Assembly (NCBI GenBank): GCA_964244885.1
Contig: CAXTKD010000006.1
Coordinates: 101,424-165,423 of the forward strand
Direction: 5' to 3'
Length of the DNA: 64,000 nt
Origin: CAXTKD01 sp964244885
Lineage (GTDB): Bacteria > Pseudomonadota > Alphaproteobacteria > Sphingomonadales > Sphingomonadaceae
The notes beneath the pieces are model-generated. The model saw only the letters and a program-made list of their open reading frames with translations, was not told the DNA's origin and searched no databases. The position numbers and the translations under genes were made by a program. Shown here one piece after another: positions 9,917 to 18,549 of the stretch. Within the stretch, counting starts at the first letter, position 1. Each line of letters begins with the position of its first letter.

Positions 9917-9996
9917 TCTCTCCTCACAGAGAGCTCGCGCCGCGTTGGGGCGGCGTGGCCCGCCGCCGCTCATAGAGATGGTCACCGGCCTGTCAA
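9917..9996 (-). promoter_or_regulatory. serC promoter and structured leader (serC-motif candidate)
   Basis: On the minus strand a -35 TTGACA (9991-9996) and a -10 TATGAG (9969-9974) are 16 bp apart, a good sigma-70 promoter. The roughly 45-nt leader starts with a GC-rich hairpin (GGCGGCG..CGCCGCC type) and ends with a small hairpin, CTCTC-TGTGAG-GAGAG (9918-9933), whose 3' arm contains the serC Shine-Dalgarno sequence. Two hairpins with the second masking the ribosome site resemble the alphaproteobacterial serC leader motif; that identification is an inference. Confidence 0.5.
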
Positions 9997-10054
9997 CCGA
10001 AGCTGGCAATTTGCCGCAAGTTCGCTAAAGCACCCGGCCCAACGGACCGAGACA

Positions 10055-10915
10055 ATGATGACAGAGAAGAACGTCCCGCCGCGCATGTTCCCAAGCGCGA
10101 GCGAGGAAGCCAAGGTCGCGGCGCACCCGACCAGCGTCCCGCAGACCGAGCACCCCGCCTACCGCCTCGCTTTCCAGGACCACGACTTCCTGCTGCGCGA
10201 CGACCTGCGCCCGGTGCGCTTCCAGCTTGAATTGCTGAAGCCCGAATTGCTGCTCAACGAGGCGAGGATCGGCTCCACCTTCGTCATGTACGGCTCGGCG
10301 CGCATTCCCTCGCCCGAGCAGGCGCAGGGCCTGGTCGACGCCGCCGAGACCCCGGAGGCCCGCGCCATCGCCGAGCGCCTCGCCGCCAAGTCGCACTACT
10401 ACACCGTCGCGCGCGAGCTCGCGCAACTGTCGTCGGGGGCCGCGCCCGACGCCGAAGGCAACCGCCAGTTCGTCGTCTGCTCGGGCGGCGGCCCGTCGAT
10501 CATGGAGGCCGCCAATCGCGGCGCCGCCGACGTCGGCGCGCCGACCGTCGGCCTCAATATCGTCCTGCCGTTTGAGCAGGTCCCCAACCCCTACGTCACG
10601 CCCGGGCTGAGCTTCCAGTTCCACTATTTCGCGCTCCGGAAGATGCACTTCCTGCTGCGCGCCCGCGCCGTCGCCGCCTTCCCCGGCGGCTTCGGCACCT
10701 TCGACGAGCTGTTCGAGCTGCTGACTCTGATCCAGACCGGCAAGGTCAAGCCGATGCCCGTCCTGCTGTTCGGCAAGGAATTCTGGGGCCGCGTCGTGAA
10801 CTTCCAGGCACTTGTCGAGGAGGGCGTGATCTCGCCCGGCGACCTCAACCTGTTCCACATCGTCGAGACGGCGGAAGAAGGCTGGGCCATAATCCGCGAG
10901 GCTTACGGGCTGTAA
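10055..10915 (+). CDS. LOG-family protein (cytokinin riboside phosphoribohydrolase-like)
   Basis: A 286-aa protein with the LOG/TIGR00730 core: a nucleotide-binding SGGGPSIMEAANRGA segment (about 147-161) and the hallmark PGGFGTFDELFE (about 210-221), preceded by KMHFLLRARA. LOG enzymes hydrolyse nucleoside 5'-monophosphates to base and ribose phosphate. The older annotation as lysine decarboxylase is unsupported for this family. An N-terminal extension of roughly 70 residues marks it as the larger bacterial type. The gene diverges from serC; a second ATG at 10058 is an alternative start. Confidence 0.85.
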   Translation: MMTEKNVPPRMFPSASEEAKVAAHPTSVPQTEHPAYRLAFQDHDFLLRDDLRPVRFQLELLKPELLLNEARIGSTFVMYGSARIPSPEQAQGLVDAAETPEARAIAERLAAKSHYYTVARELAQLSSGAAPDAEGNRQFVVCSGGGPSIMEAANRGAADVGAPTVGLNIVLPFEQVPNPYVTPGLSFQFHYFALRKMHFLLRARAVAAFPGGFGTFDELFELLTLIQTGKVKPMPVLLFGKEFWGRVVNFQALVEEGVISPGDLNLFHIVETAEEGWAIIREAYGL

Positions 10916-10928
10916 TCCCAAATACCAT

Positions 10929-10956
10929 CGTCATCCCCGCGTTCGCGGGGATGACG
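10929..10956. terminator. Perfect 13-bp hairpin between convergent genes
   Basis: Two 13-nt arms (10929-10941 and 10944-10956) are perfect reverse complements around a two-base centre, sharing the GTCATCCCCGCG core of the 97-bp repeats. It lies between the LOG gene and the convergent cytochrome c gene and probably ends transcription from both sides, although no U-tract follows. Confidence 0.6.
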
Positions 10957-10975
10957 GCGCTTGTTAGTGCGGGTC

Positions 10976-11752
10976 CTACTTCGCCGCGACCGTCGCCGCC
11001 GCCGGCTTCGGCGCCTCGGTCTTCGACGTTCCCGTCACGGTTGACGCACCCGGCCCGCCGACATTGCCCTGAGGCTGCGCGGCGGCCGGCGTTGCATTCT
11101 TGCTGGCGTCAACCGTGTCCGGCGCCTTGCCGGCCTGGGTCGCGGGCTTGTCGCCTGTCGTTCCCGCCGCCGGCGCACCCGCCGCGGCTGCAGGTGCCGC
11201 AGCCGCCTCGGCCGGAACCGGCGGATAGGGCTTGGGCGAGGCGCTCTGCGAATTGAGGTAGGCGATCACGTCGGCGCGGTCCTGCGGCTTCGAGATGCCG
11301 GCGAACGCCATCTTGGTGCCGGGCGCATAGGCCTTCGGCGACTGCAGCCACTTGCTGAGCTCGTCGAAGCTCCAGATCGTCCCGTGCATCTTGGTCAGCG
11401 CCTCGGAATAGGCGAAGCCCTGCATGTGCGCGTGCGGCAGGCCGACGATACCGTAGAGATTGGGGCCGATGCCCGCCGGGCCGCCCGGCGCGGCGTTGTG
11501 GCAGGCCGCGCATTTCTTGAACTGGTTCTCGCCCTTCGCCTTGTCGGCGGTCGCGAGGTAGAAGGCGATCGGCTTCTCGGCTTCGGCGGGGGCGCCGCCC
11601 GACGCTTCGGCCTCGACGCCCTCGACGACGTAGCCCGGCTTCTCAAGCTTGTGCGGCGTGAACAGCATGCCGGTCACCAGCGCCAGGCCGAGCACCGCGA
11701 TGGCGGCGGTCAGCACCCAGCCGGCGATCTTGTTCCATTCGAAGCTGTCCAC
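10976..11752 (-). CDS. Membrane-anchored cytochrome c
   Basis: A 258-aa c-type cytochrome. An N-terminal uncleaved membrane anchor (about residues 10-30) is followed by a class I domain with a haem-binding CAACH motif (Cys81, Cys84, His85) and probable axial Met148 in PGTKMAF, then a long Ala/Pro/Thr-rich tail (about 170-258). It resembles CycM/c552-type electron carriers between the bc1 complex and the terminal oxidase. The start is taken as GTG at 11752 because a GGAGG lies 5 nt upstream and the reading gives DSFEWNKIAGWVL, typical of the family; upstream residues are unlike protein. Confidence 0.85.
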   Translation of the reverse strand: MDSFEWNKIAGWVLTAAIAVLGLALVTGMLFTPHKLEKPGYVVEGVEAEASGGAPAEAEKPIAFYLATADKAKGENQFKKCAACHNAAPGGPAGIGPNLYGIVGLPHAHMQGFAYSEALTKMHGTIWSFDELSKWLQSPKAYAPGTKMAFAGISKPQDRADVIAYLNSQSASPKPYPPVPAEAAAAPAAAAGAPAAGTTGDKPATQAGKAPDTVDASKNATPAAAQPQGNVGGPGASTVTGTSKTEAPKPAAATVAAK

Positions 11753-11879
11753 CAATGCCTCCGCTAGAGCCCTCTGCCGGGGCGAATTTACGCGCGGGCC
11801 TCGATAGCGGCGCGCCTCCGCCTTGCCAAGCCGCTTCGCTTGACCAACCGGCGCCCCGGCGTCGATAAGCCGCGCCGCC

Positions 11880-12770
11880 ATGGAGAATTATCCCGAACCC
11901 GCGCGCTCTCTCGTCGCCGCCTACACCGAGGCGGCGCTCGCCTGTCCGGCGCGCGCCGTCGCCTATCAGGGCGCGCCCGCCGCCAATTCGCACATCGCGG
12001 TGACCGACGTCTTTCCCGACGCGCTGCCCTTGCCGTGCTTCGCGTTCGAGGACGCGATCGACGCGGTGAAGGAGGGCAGGGCCGACCGCGCGATGATCCC
12101 GATCGAGAACTCGCTCCACGGCCGGGTGGCGGACATCCACTTCCTGCTGCCCGAAAGCGGCCTGGTAATCGTCGCCGAGCATTTCATGCCGATCCGCTTC
12201 TGCCTGATGGGGCTGGAGCGCGGCGCGGCGATCGTCCAGGCGATGAGCCACCCGCAGGGCCTCGGTCAGTGCCGCACCTGGCTGCGCGATCACGGCATCC
12301 AGCCCGTTTCCTATCCCGACACCGCCGGCGCCGCCGCGCGCGTCGCGGAGATCGGCGACCCGTCGATCGCCGCCCTCGCGCCTCGCCTCGCCGCGGAGCT
12401 TTACGGTCTCCACATCCTCAAAGAGGGCGTCGAGGATTCGGGCGACAACACCACCCGTTTCGTCGTGCTGGCGCGCGAGGGGTCGGAGCGCCCGGCCGAC
12501 GTCCCGCTGATGACGACGATCATCTTCGAGGTGCGAAACGTCCCCGCCGCGCTCTACAAGGCGATGGGCGGCTTCGCGACCAACGGCGTCAACATGACCA
12601 AGCTCGAAAGCTACCAGCGCGGCGCGAGCTTCAGCGCCACCGAATTCTACGCCGACATCGACGGCGCCCCCGAGGACGCCAACGTCGCGCTAGCGTTGGA
12701 GGAACTTCGCTTCCACTCGAAATGGGTCCGCATCCTTGGCACCTATCCGCAGGAACTGGCGCGGGGCTGA
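11880..12770 (+). CDS. pheA: Prephenate dehydratase
   Basis: A 296-aa monofunctional prephenate dehydratase converting prephenate to phenylpyruvate in phenylalanine synthesis. The catalytic domain shows IPIENSLHGRV (near 78-88) and DNTTRFVVL (about 190-198), with the conserved TRF. A C-terminal ACT domain carries the Phe-binding ESYQRG motif near residue 240, so feedback inhibition by phenylalanine is expected. No chorismate mutase domain is fused. It diverges from the cytochrome c gene. Confidence 0.94.
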   Translation: MENYPEPARSLVAAYTEAALACPARAVAYQGAPAANSHIAVTDVFPDALPLPCFAFEDAIDAVKEGRADRAMIPIENSLHGRVADIHFLLPESGLVIVAEHFMPIRFCLMGLERGAAIVQAMSHPQGLGQCRTWLRDHGIQPVSYPDTAGAAARVAEIGDPSIAALAPRLAAELYGLHILKEGVEDSGDNTTRFVVLAREGSERPADVPLMTTIIFEVRNVPAALYKAMGGFATNGVNMTKLESYQRGASFSATEFYADIDGAPEDANVALALEELRFHSKWVRILGTYPQELARG

Positions 12771-12784
12771 ATACCAAATATTCT

Positions 12785-12883
12785 CGTCATTCCCGCGAAG
12801 GCGGGAACCCACCCGATCCAGAGCGCCAGCGGCAGTTGGCATGTCATCGCTTGGGTAGATTCCCGCCTTCGCGGGGAATGACG
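12785..12883. repeat. 97-bp palindromic element, copy 2
   Basis: This is the same structure and core as the element at 8671-8767: outer arms with CGTCATTCCCGCG and the complementary CGCGGGGAATGACG, and an inner AGCGCCAGCGG..TGGCATGTC core. It lies between convergent pheA and the serine hydrolase gene, where it could serve as a bidirectional terminator. Confidence 0.85.
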
Positions 12884-12890
12884 ATGCCCC

Positions 12891-14152
12891 TCAGGATCGC
12901 CGCGCGACGATGTCCCTGATGATCGCCGCCGGCAGCAGCGTCCGCGTCGGATAGGCCTCCGCCGGCATGAATTGAGTCATGAACACCATCAGCCCCGCCT
13001 TCGCCGGATCGATCGTGAACAAGGTCCCCGCCGCGCCGCCCCAGCCATAGCTGCCGACCGGGCTGGTGCCCGCCATGCCCGGGATCACCACCCGGCCGCC
13101 CGCGCCGAACCCGCGCCCTCAGGCCCGGTCACACCGGCGGGCAGCAGGTTCGACGTCATCAGCGCGACTGTGTCGCCCTTCATCACCCGCACCGTGCCGA
13201 GCTGCCCGCGCCCGAGCAGCATCTGCCCGAAACGCGCATAGTCGCGCGCCGAGGACACCAGCCCGCCGCCTCCCGACAACAGGCCCGGCGCATCGGCGAA
13301 GCCGCCCGGCGGGGCGTCGACCGGAATGATGCCGTTCGGCGTCACGAAGTAATTGGTCGAATAGCGCCCGAAGTCCCTGGGGTCGACGCGAAAGCCGGTG
13401 CTGTTCATGCCGAGGGGAGCGAAAATCCGCTCCTTCATGAACACGTCGAGGCCCTTTCCAGTCACCTTCTCGATCACCGCGCCCATCACGTCGAGGCTCA
13501 CCGAATAATGCCAGGTCGTGCCCGGCTCGGCGACCAGCGGCAGCTCGGCGAGCCGCTCGACCATCTGCTGGAGCCCCTGCGCCTGCGGGCCATATCCGGG
13601 GCGCTTGAGCGCCGGGCCGTTGAGCGCCGGCGTGATGCCGCGCGCCATATAGGCCTTGCTCAGCAGGCCGTCGGGCAGGATCTCGTAGCTGAAGCCTGCC
13701 GTGTGGGTCAGCAGGTGGCGCATGGTGATCGCCGTCCGCGCCGGCCGGCCGTCTAGCCCCACCTTGACGTCGGTCGCGACCTTCAGGTTCTTCAGAGCTG
13801 GCAGCACCTCGGCGACCGGCTGGTCGAGCCCGATCCTGCCGTCCTCGATCAGCATCATCGCCGCCGCCGCGGTGATCGGCTTGGTCATCGAATAGATGCG
13901 CCACAGCGTGTTCTCGTCCGCCTCGATCGCGCTTCCAAGCGCCAGCGTTCCCGAATTGACGTAAGACGTCGGCGCGCCGCGGAAGCTCAGCGCGGTCGAC
14001 GACCCCGCGATCTTCTTCTCGGCGACCCACTGGTCAAGCAGCGCCTGGACGCTCGGCCATTTCGCCGACGCCTTGGCCCACGCCGCATGGGGCAAAAGCC
14101 CAAGCGCCATCCCGCCAGCCAGAAACCCGCGCCGTCCGATCATCGCGTTCAT
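12891..14152 (-). pseudogene. Beta-lactamase-fold serine hydrolase (EstB-like), frameshifted
   Basis: The first 355 residues have a Tat/Sec-like signal (RRGFLAGGMALGLLPHAAWA), the nucleophile motif SMTK, and a Tyr-Ser pair (HYSVS) typical of class C beta-lactamase/esterase folds. Near 13108-13110 the frame is lost after GPEGAG. A second frame then supplies the missing C-terminus, including the YGWGGAAGT block that forms part of the active site, and ends at 12891. One missing base explains both. Without the second part the enzyme would lack a catalytic-site strand. The restored length, about 419 aa, fits serine hydrolases acting on esters or beta-lactams; the substrate is unknown. Confidence 0.78.
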
Positions 14153-14183
14153 TCAACGTCTCCCCAAACTCACGGGACAGTGG

Positions 14184-15389
14184 TTACAAGGTGTCATAGT
14201 CCACCGCGTCCTTGTCGAGACGCGCATCCGCCGCAGGCAGCGGGTATTTTAGCCCCGTCGCGCAATTGAACAGCACGCACTTTTCGTCAGGCTTGACCCG
14301 GCCATCGAGCAGCGCCTCACGATAGGCGACATAGGTCGCCGCGCCCTCGGGGCAGAGCAGGAACCCCTCGTCGCGGCCGACCTGCGCCACCGCCGCCTCG
14401 ATATCGGAATCCTCGACCGCATGCCCCCAGCCGCCGCTGTCGCGCACCGCGCGGAGGATCAGGAAGTCGCCGATCGCCGCCGGCACCCGGATGCCGCTCG
14501 CCACCGTATGCGCGCCGGCCCAAAGCTCGGCATGCTCCTTGCCCTCCGCCCATGCCTTGACGATCGGCGCGCAGCCGGTCGACTGCACCGCGACCATTTT
14601 CGGCCGCTTCGGCCCGATCCAGCCGAGCGCCTCCATCTCGTCGAACGCCTTCCACATGCCAATCAGGCCGGTGCCGCCGCCGGTCGGGTAAAAGATGACG
14701 TCGGGCAATTCCCAGCCGAACTGCTCGGCAAGCTCCAGCCCCATCGTCTTCTTGCCCTCGATCCGATAGGGCTCCTTCAAGGTCGAGATGTCGAACCAGC
14801 CCATCGGCCCCTTGCCCTCGCCGACGATCTTGCCGCAGTCGTTGATGAGGCCGTTGACCCGCCACACCTTCGCGCCCTGCGCCGCCATCTCGCGGATGTT
14901 GACCTCGGGCGTGTCCTCGGGCGCGAAGCAATAGCTCTCCATCCCCGCCCGGCTCGCATAGGCCGCCATCGCCGCGCCCGCGTTGCCGTTGGTCGGGATC
15001 GCCACCCGCTTGATCCCGAAGGCGTTGGCCATCGTCACCGCGAGGCACAGCCCGCGCGCCTTGAACGATCCCGTCGGCAGCCGCCCCTCGTCCTTGACGA
15101 TGGCATTGCCGCCCGCGCGCTTCAGCGCGATCAGCGGCGTGTTGACCTCGCCCAATGACAACACGTCCGCCTCGCGCCGCACCGGCAGCAACTCGCGGTA
15201 GCGCCAGATGTCGGCGTTGCGGTCGCGAAGCGCCGTCGGGCTCGGCATCGCCTTCCTCAGCGCGCCGAGGTCGTAGCGGACGAGCAGCGGCTTCCCCGCC
15301 CGCGACAGGTTATGCACCTCGTCCGCGGGGTAGCGCTCGCCGGTCGCCGAGCACTCCAGGTGCGTGACGTAGGATTTCCAGTCGCTCAT
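14184..15389 (-). CDS. thrC: Threonine synthase
   Basis: A 401-aa PLP enzyme of the threonine synthase/tryptophan-synthase-beta fold. The N-terminal zinc-ribbon-like region is reduced (ECSATGERYPADEVHNL). The PLP lysine is Lys110 in GSFKARG, and a phosphate-binding loop PTGGGTGLIGMW follows near 240. It converts O-phosphohomoserine to threonine. The shape matches the plant/archaeal-type ThrC; a threonine deaminase-like relative cannot be wholly excluded. The start MSDWKSYVTHLEC at 15389 overlaps nudC by 4 nt. Confidence 0.8.
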   Translation of the reverse strand: MSDWKSYVTHLECSATGERYPADEVHNLSRAGKPLLVRYDLGALRKAMPSPTALRDRNADIWRYRELLPVRREADVLSLGEVNTPLIALKRAGGNAIVKDEGRLPTGSFKARGLCLAVTMANAFGIKRVAIPTNGNAGAAMAAYASRAGMESYCFAPEDTPEVNIREMAAQGAKVWRVNGLINDCGKIVGEGKGPMGWFDISTLKEPYRIEGKKTMGLELAEQFGWELPDVIFYPTGGGTGLIGMWKAFDEMEALGWIGPKRPKMVAVQSTGCAPIVKAWAEGKEHAELWAGAHTVASGIRVPAAIGDFLILRAVRDSGGWGHAVEDSDIEAAVAQVGRDEGFLLCPEGAATYVAYREALLDGRVKPDEKCVLFNCATGLKYPLPAADARLDKDAVDYDTL

Positions 15390-16279
15390 AGCCGCGCCCA
15401 CGTCTCCAGCAGCGTCCTTGCGATCGCCAGCGGCGGCGGCGCGCCGAACGGGCCGTTCCCCGCCAGCGCCGAGCGCACCTCGTCGCGGCTCACCCAGCGC
15501 GCCTCGTCCAGCTCGGTGGTGTCGATCCGGATGTCGGTGCTCGTCGCCTCGGCGAAGGCGCCGATCATCAGGTTGGACGGGAATGGCCACGGCTGGCTCG
15601 CAACATAGCGTACCCGCCCGACGCGCACCGCCGCCTCCTCGAAGATCTCGCGCCGCACCGCCTCCTCGATCGTCTCGCCCGGCTCGACGAACCCGGCGAG
15701 CGCCGACAGGAAGCCCTTGGGAAAGCGCGGCTGCCGCGCGAGCAGGCAGTTGTCGCCATCGAGCACCAGCATGATCACCACCGGATCGGTGCGCGGGAAA
15801 TGATGCTCGCCGCAGCGCCCGCAGACACGCTCATATCCAGCCTTCTCGACCTCGGTTGGCCCGCCGCAGCGGGCGCAGAAGCCGTGCCGCGCATGCCAGT
15901 CGAGCAGCGAGCGTGCCTGCGCGACGATCTCCGACCGCCCGTCGCCATCGAGCATCATCGCCGCCGCGCGCGCCTCAATGGCCTCGCCGTCCATCTCCTC
16001 GGTGTTCCCGGCCACCGCGAAGCGCGGCGCGTCGCCGTCGAGCCCCAGGAACACCTCGGTCCCGCCGCGCGGCGCCTCGCTCCGCCGCGCCCACAGCAAA
16101 TCGTTGCCCGCCATCACGGGTTTCAGGTCATCGAACACCAGCCAGCGCGCCAGCGGGTGCATCCGCGCCGCCGCCGCCGCCTGCGAGTCGCGCCGCACGT
16201 CGTCGGCGCGGTCGAGCGGCGAGCCGGTGAAGCCGACTGGAATTCGGGGCAGGGGATCGGCGAACGGATCGAGCGGCAT
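15386..16279 (-). CDS. nudC: NADH pyrophosphatase / NAD-cap decapping Nudix hydrolase
   Basis: A 297-aa NudC protein. A zinc ribbon (Cys135, Cys138, Cys153, Cys156) is followed by a Nudix box at about 196-218 with the pattern GFVEPGETIEEAVRREIFEE, then SQPWPFPSNLM, the NADH-specific signature of the family. It hydrolyses NADH to NMNH and AMP and removes NAD caps from RNA. The stop overlaps the thrC start by 4 nt, so the two are probably translated from one message. Confidence 0.93.
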   Translation of the reverse strand: MPLDPFADPLPRIPVGFTGSPLDRADDVRRDSQAAAAARMHPLARWLVFDDLKPVMAGNDLLWARRSEAPRGGTEVFLGLDGDAPRFAVAGNTEEMDGEAIEARAAAMMLDGDGRSEIVAQARSLLDWHARHGFCARCGGPTEVEKAGYERVCGRCGEHHFPRTDPVVIMLVLDGDNCLLARQPRFPKGFLSALAGFVEPGETIEEAVRREIFEEAAVRVGRVRYVASQPWPFPSNLMIGAFAEATSTDIRIDTTELDEARWVSRDEVRSALAGNGPFGAPPPLAIARTLLETWARL

Positions 16280-16337
16280 CGCGGCAGCCTTGCGCCCGAC
16301 TCACTTGCCTTTCAACACCCCCGCCGCCATATGCCGC

Positions 16338-16430
16338 GCGGGAGCCGGCGGGCAGATCACTCGCCAACCCGGTCAGGTCCGGAAGGAAGCAGCCGTAACG
16401 AGATCCGGTTTGGGTCGTTCGGCTCCCACC
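16338..16430 (+). ncRNA. ffs: Signal recognition particle RNA (4.5S, bacterial small type)
   Basis: The core GGTCAGGTCCGGAAGGAAGC (16371-16390), which binds Ffh in the SRP RNA tetraloop/symmetric-loop region, is unmistakable. The ends close a stem: GGGAGCCG at 16340-16347 pairs with CGGCTCCC at 16420-16427. The size of about 93 nt fits the small bacterial SRP RNA. Exact ends are inferred from the closing stem. It sits directly upstream of dnaX, as in many alphaproteobacteria. Confidence 0.93.
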
Positions 16431-16473
16431 CATCGCTTGCATGGCGCCCCGGCAGCGGCCACATCTGGCGGCG

Positions 16474-18162
16474 ATGAGCGAACTCTTTGCAACCGATTCT
16501 GTGTACCGCGTTCTGGCCCGAAAATACCGGCCGGCGAGCTTCGATGCCCTGATCGGTCAAGACGCGATGGTGACGACTCTGGCGAACGCCATCGCGCGGG
16601 ATCAGATCGCCCACGCCTTTTTGCTGACGGGCGTCCGCGGCGTCGGCAAGACTTCAACGGCGCGCATCATAGCCAAGGCGCTGAACTGCATTGGCACGGA
16701 CGGGAGCGGCGGCCCGACGATCTCTCCCTGCGGCGTCTGTGATTTCTGCGTCTCGATCTCCGAAGGCCGCAACATGGACGTGATCGAGATGGACGCCGCG
16801 TCCCACACCGGCGTCGACGATATGCGTGCGGTGATCGAGGCGGCGCGCCTTCAGGCCTTCGCGGCCCGGTACAAGATCTACATCATCGACGAAGTTCACA
16901 TGTTGTCGAAAAGCGCCTTCAACGCGCTTTTGAAGACCCTTGAAGAGCCGCCCGCGCACGTCAAATTCCTGCTGGCGACCACCGAGGTCCAGAAGCTCCC
17001 GATCACCGTTCTCTCGCGCTGCCAGCGCTTCGATCTCCGCCGAATCCCCGCCGACGTCCTCGCCGGGCATTTCGCCGGCATCGTCGCCGCCGAGAACTGC
17101 ACCGCCGAGCCGGAAGCGCTGGCGCTCATCGCCCGCGCCGCCGAAGGCTCGGTGCGCGACGGCCTGTCGATCCTCGACCAGGCGATCGCCCACGGCAGCG
17201 GCGCCATCGAGGCGCAGGCCGTGCGCGACATGCTCGGCCTCTCCGATCGCGGCGCCGTCCGCGACTTGATGGGGCTGCTGCTCGCGGGCGAGGGCAAGGC
17301 CGCGCTCGAAGCGCTACGCCGCCAGTACGATCACGGCGCCGGGCCGGACATGGTTGTGCAGGAGCTGCTGGAGCTCGTGCACACCATCACCCGCGCCAAG
17401 GTCGCCGACGCGGTCGATCCCACCCTCGGCGAGGCCGAGCGCGCCGCCGTCGCCGACTGGGCGAGCCGCCTGCCGCTCCCGCAGCTCCACCGCCTCTGGC
17501 AGCTTCTCCTGAAGGGCCTCGCCGAGGTCCAGTCCGCGCCCGTGCCGATCCAGGCCGCCGAGATGGCGCTGCTCCGCATCGTCCACGCCTCCTCGCTGCC
17601 CGATCCCGCCGACCTCGTCCGCCGCCTGCAATCGGCCGAAGGGCAGGGGCCTGCCCCGCGCGCCGAATCCCCGCGCGAGCCCACCCCCCGCCAGCCGGAA
17701 ATGGCCGAGGCGCGCCACGAGCCCGAGCCTCCCGTTCCCCACCCAAGCAGCCCGCCGCCGCCCGAGGCGGTCGCGGCGCCGGACGACTTTTCCGCGCTCG
17801 TCCGCCTGTTCGCCGATCGCGGCGAGCACATGCTTGCGCACCAGCTCCACGACGACGCCCGCCTCGTCCGCTACGCCCCGCCACTGATCGAGCTCGCCCC
17901 CTCGCGCGCCCGGCCCGAGGTCGCGCAACGCGTCATGGCCTGCCTCAAGGAATGGACCGGCGAGCGCTGGACCGTCACCGTCAGCGACGCCCCCGCCAAC
18001 CCGACGCTCCGCGAGGCCGAGGAGGCCGTCGCCGCGCTCGAACGCGCCGCCGTCCTCGCCGACCCGTCCGTCGCAGCGCTCATTGCGGCTTTTCCCGGCG
18101 CCGAGTTGATCGACTATCAGCCGCCCGAACTCACACCCGAATCCGACCAGCGGAGAGCCTGA
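16474..18162 (+). CDS. dnaX: DNA polymerase III subunit gamma/tau
   Basis: A 562-aa clamp-loader ATPase. The AAA+ core has Walker A GVRGVGKTS (53-61), a zinc-binding cysteine set (Cys72, Cys86, Cys89, Cys92), Walker B-like DEVH (139-142) and the sensor region LLATTEVQKLP. A Pro-rich linker (about 405-440) leads to a tau-type C-terminal domain that contacts the polymerase. The start MSELFATDSVYRVLARKYRP at 16474 gives the family N-terminus; an ATG 33 bp upstream would run into the SRP RNA. The stop overlaps the YbaB start by one base. Confidence 0.95.
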   Translation: MSELFATDSVYRVLARKYRPASFDALIGQDAMVTTLANAIARDQIAHAFLLTGVRGVGKTSTARIIAKALNCIGTDGSGGPTISPCGVCDFCVSISEGRNMDVIEMDAASHTGVDDMRAVIEAARLQAFAARYKIYIIDEVHMLSKSAFNALLKTLEEPPAHVKFLLATTEVQKLPITVLSRCQRFDLRRIPADVLAGHFAGIVAAENCTAEPEALALIARAAEGSVRDGLSILDQAIAHGSGAIEAQAVRDMLGLSDRGAVRDLMGLLLAGEGKAALEALRRQYDHGAGPDMVVQELLELVHTITRAKVADAVDPTLGEAERAAVADWASRLPLPQLHRLWQLLLKGLAEVQSAPVPIQAAEMALLRIVHASSLPDPADLVRRLQSAEGQGPAPRAESPREPTPRQPEMAEARHEPEPPVPHPSSPPPPEAVAAPDDFSALVRLFADRGEHMLAHQLHDDARLVRYAPPLIELAPSRARPEVAQRVMACLKEWTGERWTVTVSDAPANPTLREAEEAVAALERAAVLADPSVAALIAAFPGAELIDYQPPELTPESDQRRA

Positions 18163-18482
18163 TGGACATCGAAGAGATCATGAAGGCGGCGCAGTCCGTC
18201 CAGACCCAGATGCAGGACGCCCAGACGAAGCTCGACCAGATCGAGGTGGAGGGTGTCTCGGGCGGCGGCATGGTCAAGGTCCGCGCCAGCGCCAAGGGCC
18301 GCGTCACCGCCGTCGACATCGACCCGAGCCTGCTGACGCCCGGTGACAAGGACATGCTGGAAGACCTCATCGTCGCCGCCTTCAACGATTGTCGCAACAA
18401 GGCCGACCAGGTCTCGAACGCGGAGATGCAGAAGATGACCGCCGGCTTGCCGCTGCCCGCCGGCTTCAAGCTGCCGTTCTAA
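18162..18482 (+). CDS. ybaB: YbaB/EbfC nucleoid-associated protein
   Basis: A 106-aa protein with the YbaB pattern: an N-terminal amphipathic helix (EEIMKAAQSVQTQMQDAQ), a central beta sheet containing VEGVSGGGMVKVRASAKGRV, and a C-terminal helix with NDCRNKADQVSNAEMQKM. It binds DNA as a dimer. The dnaX-ybaB pairing, with a one-base TGATG overlap, is the common bacterial arrangement, often followed by recR, which is not next here. Confidence 0.93.
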   Translation: MDIEEIMKAAQSVQTQMQDAQTKLDQIEVEGVSGGGMVKVRASAKGRVTAVDIDPSLLTPGDKDMLEDLIVAAFNDCRNKADQVSNAEMQKMTAGLPLPAGFKLPF

Positions 18483-18491
18483 GTCACTCTT

Positions 18492-18521
18492 ACCCCTCCC
18501 CTTCAGGGCAGGGGCAGGGGT
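18492..18521. repeat. GC-rich hairpin downstream of ybaB
   Basis: ACCCCTCCCC (18492-18501) can pair with the facing GGGGCAGGGGT ending at 18521. It lies in the 67-bp gap before the FKBP gene, and its CCCCTCCCC/GGGGAGGGG composition recalls the palindromic insert seen inside the terminase remnant near 47.37 kb. Confidence 0.45.
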
Positions 18522-18549
18522 GGGGCCTGCGGGCATCGGAGGACTATCA

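Noticed and set aside
10055..10915. Lysine decarboxylase
   Set aside because: PGGFGTFDELFE and SGGGPSIMEAAN are LOG-family motifs; the decarboxylase name is an old misannotation of this family.
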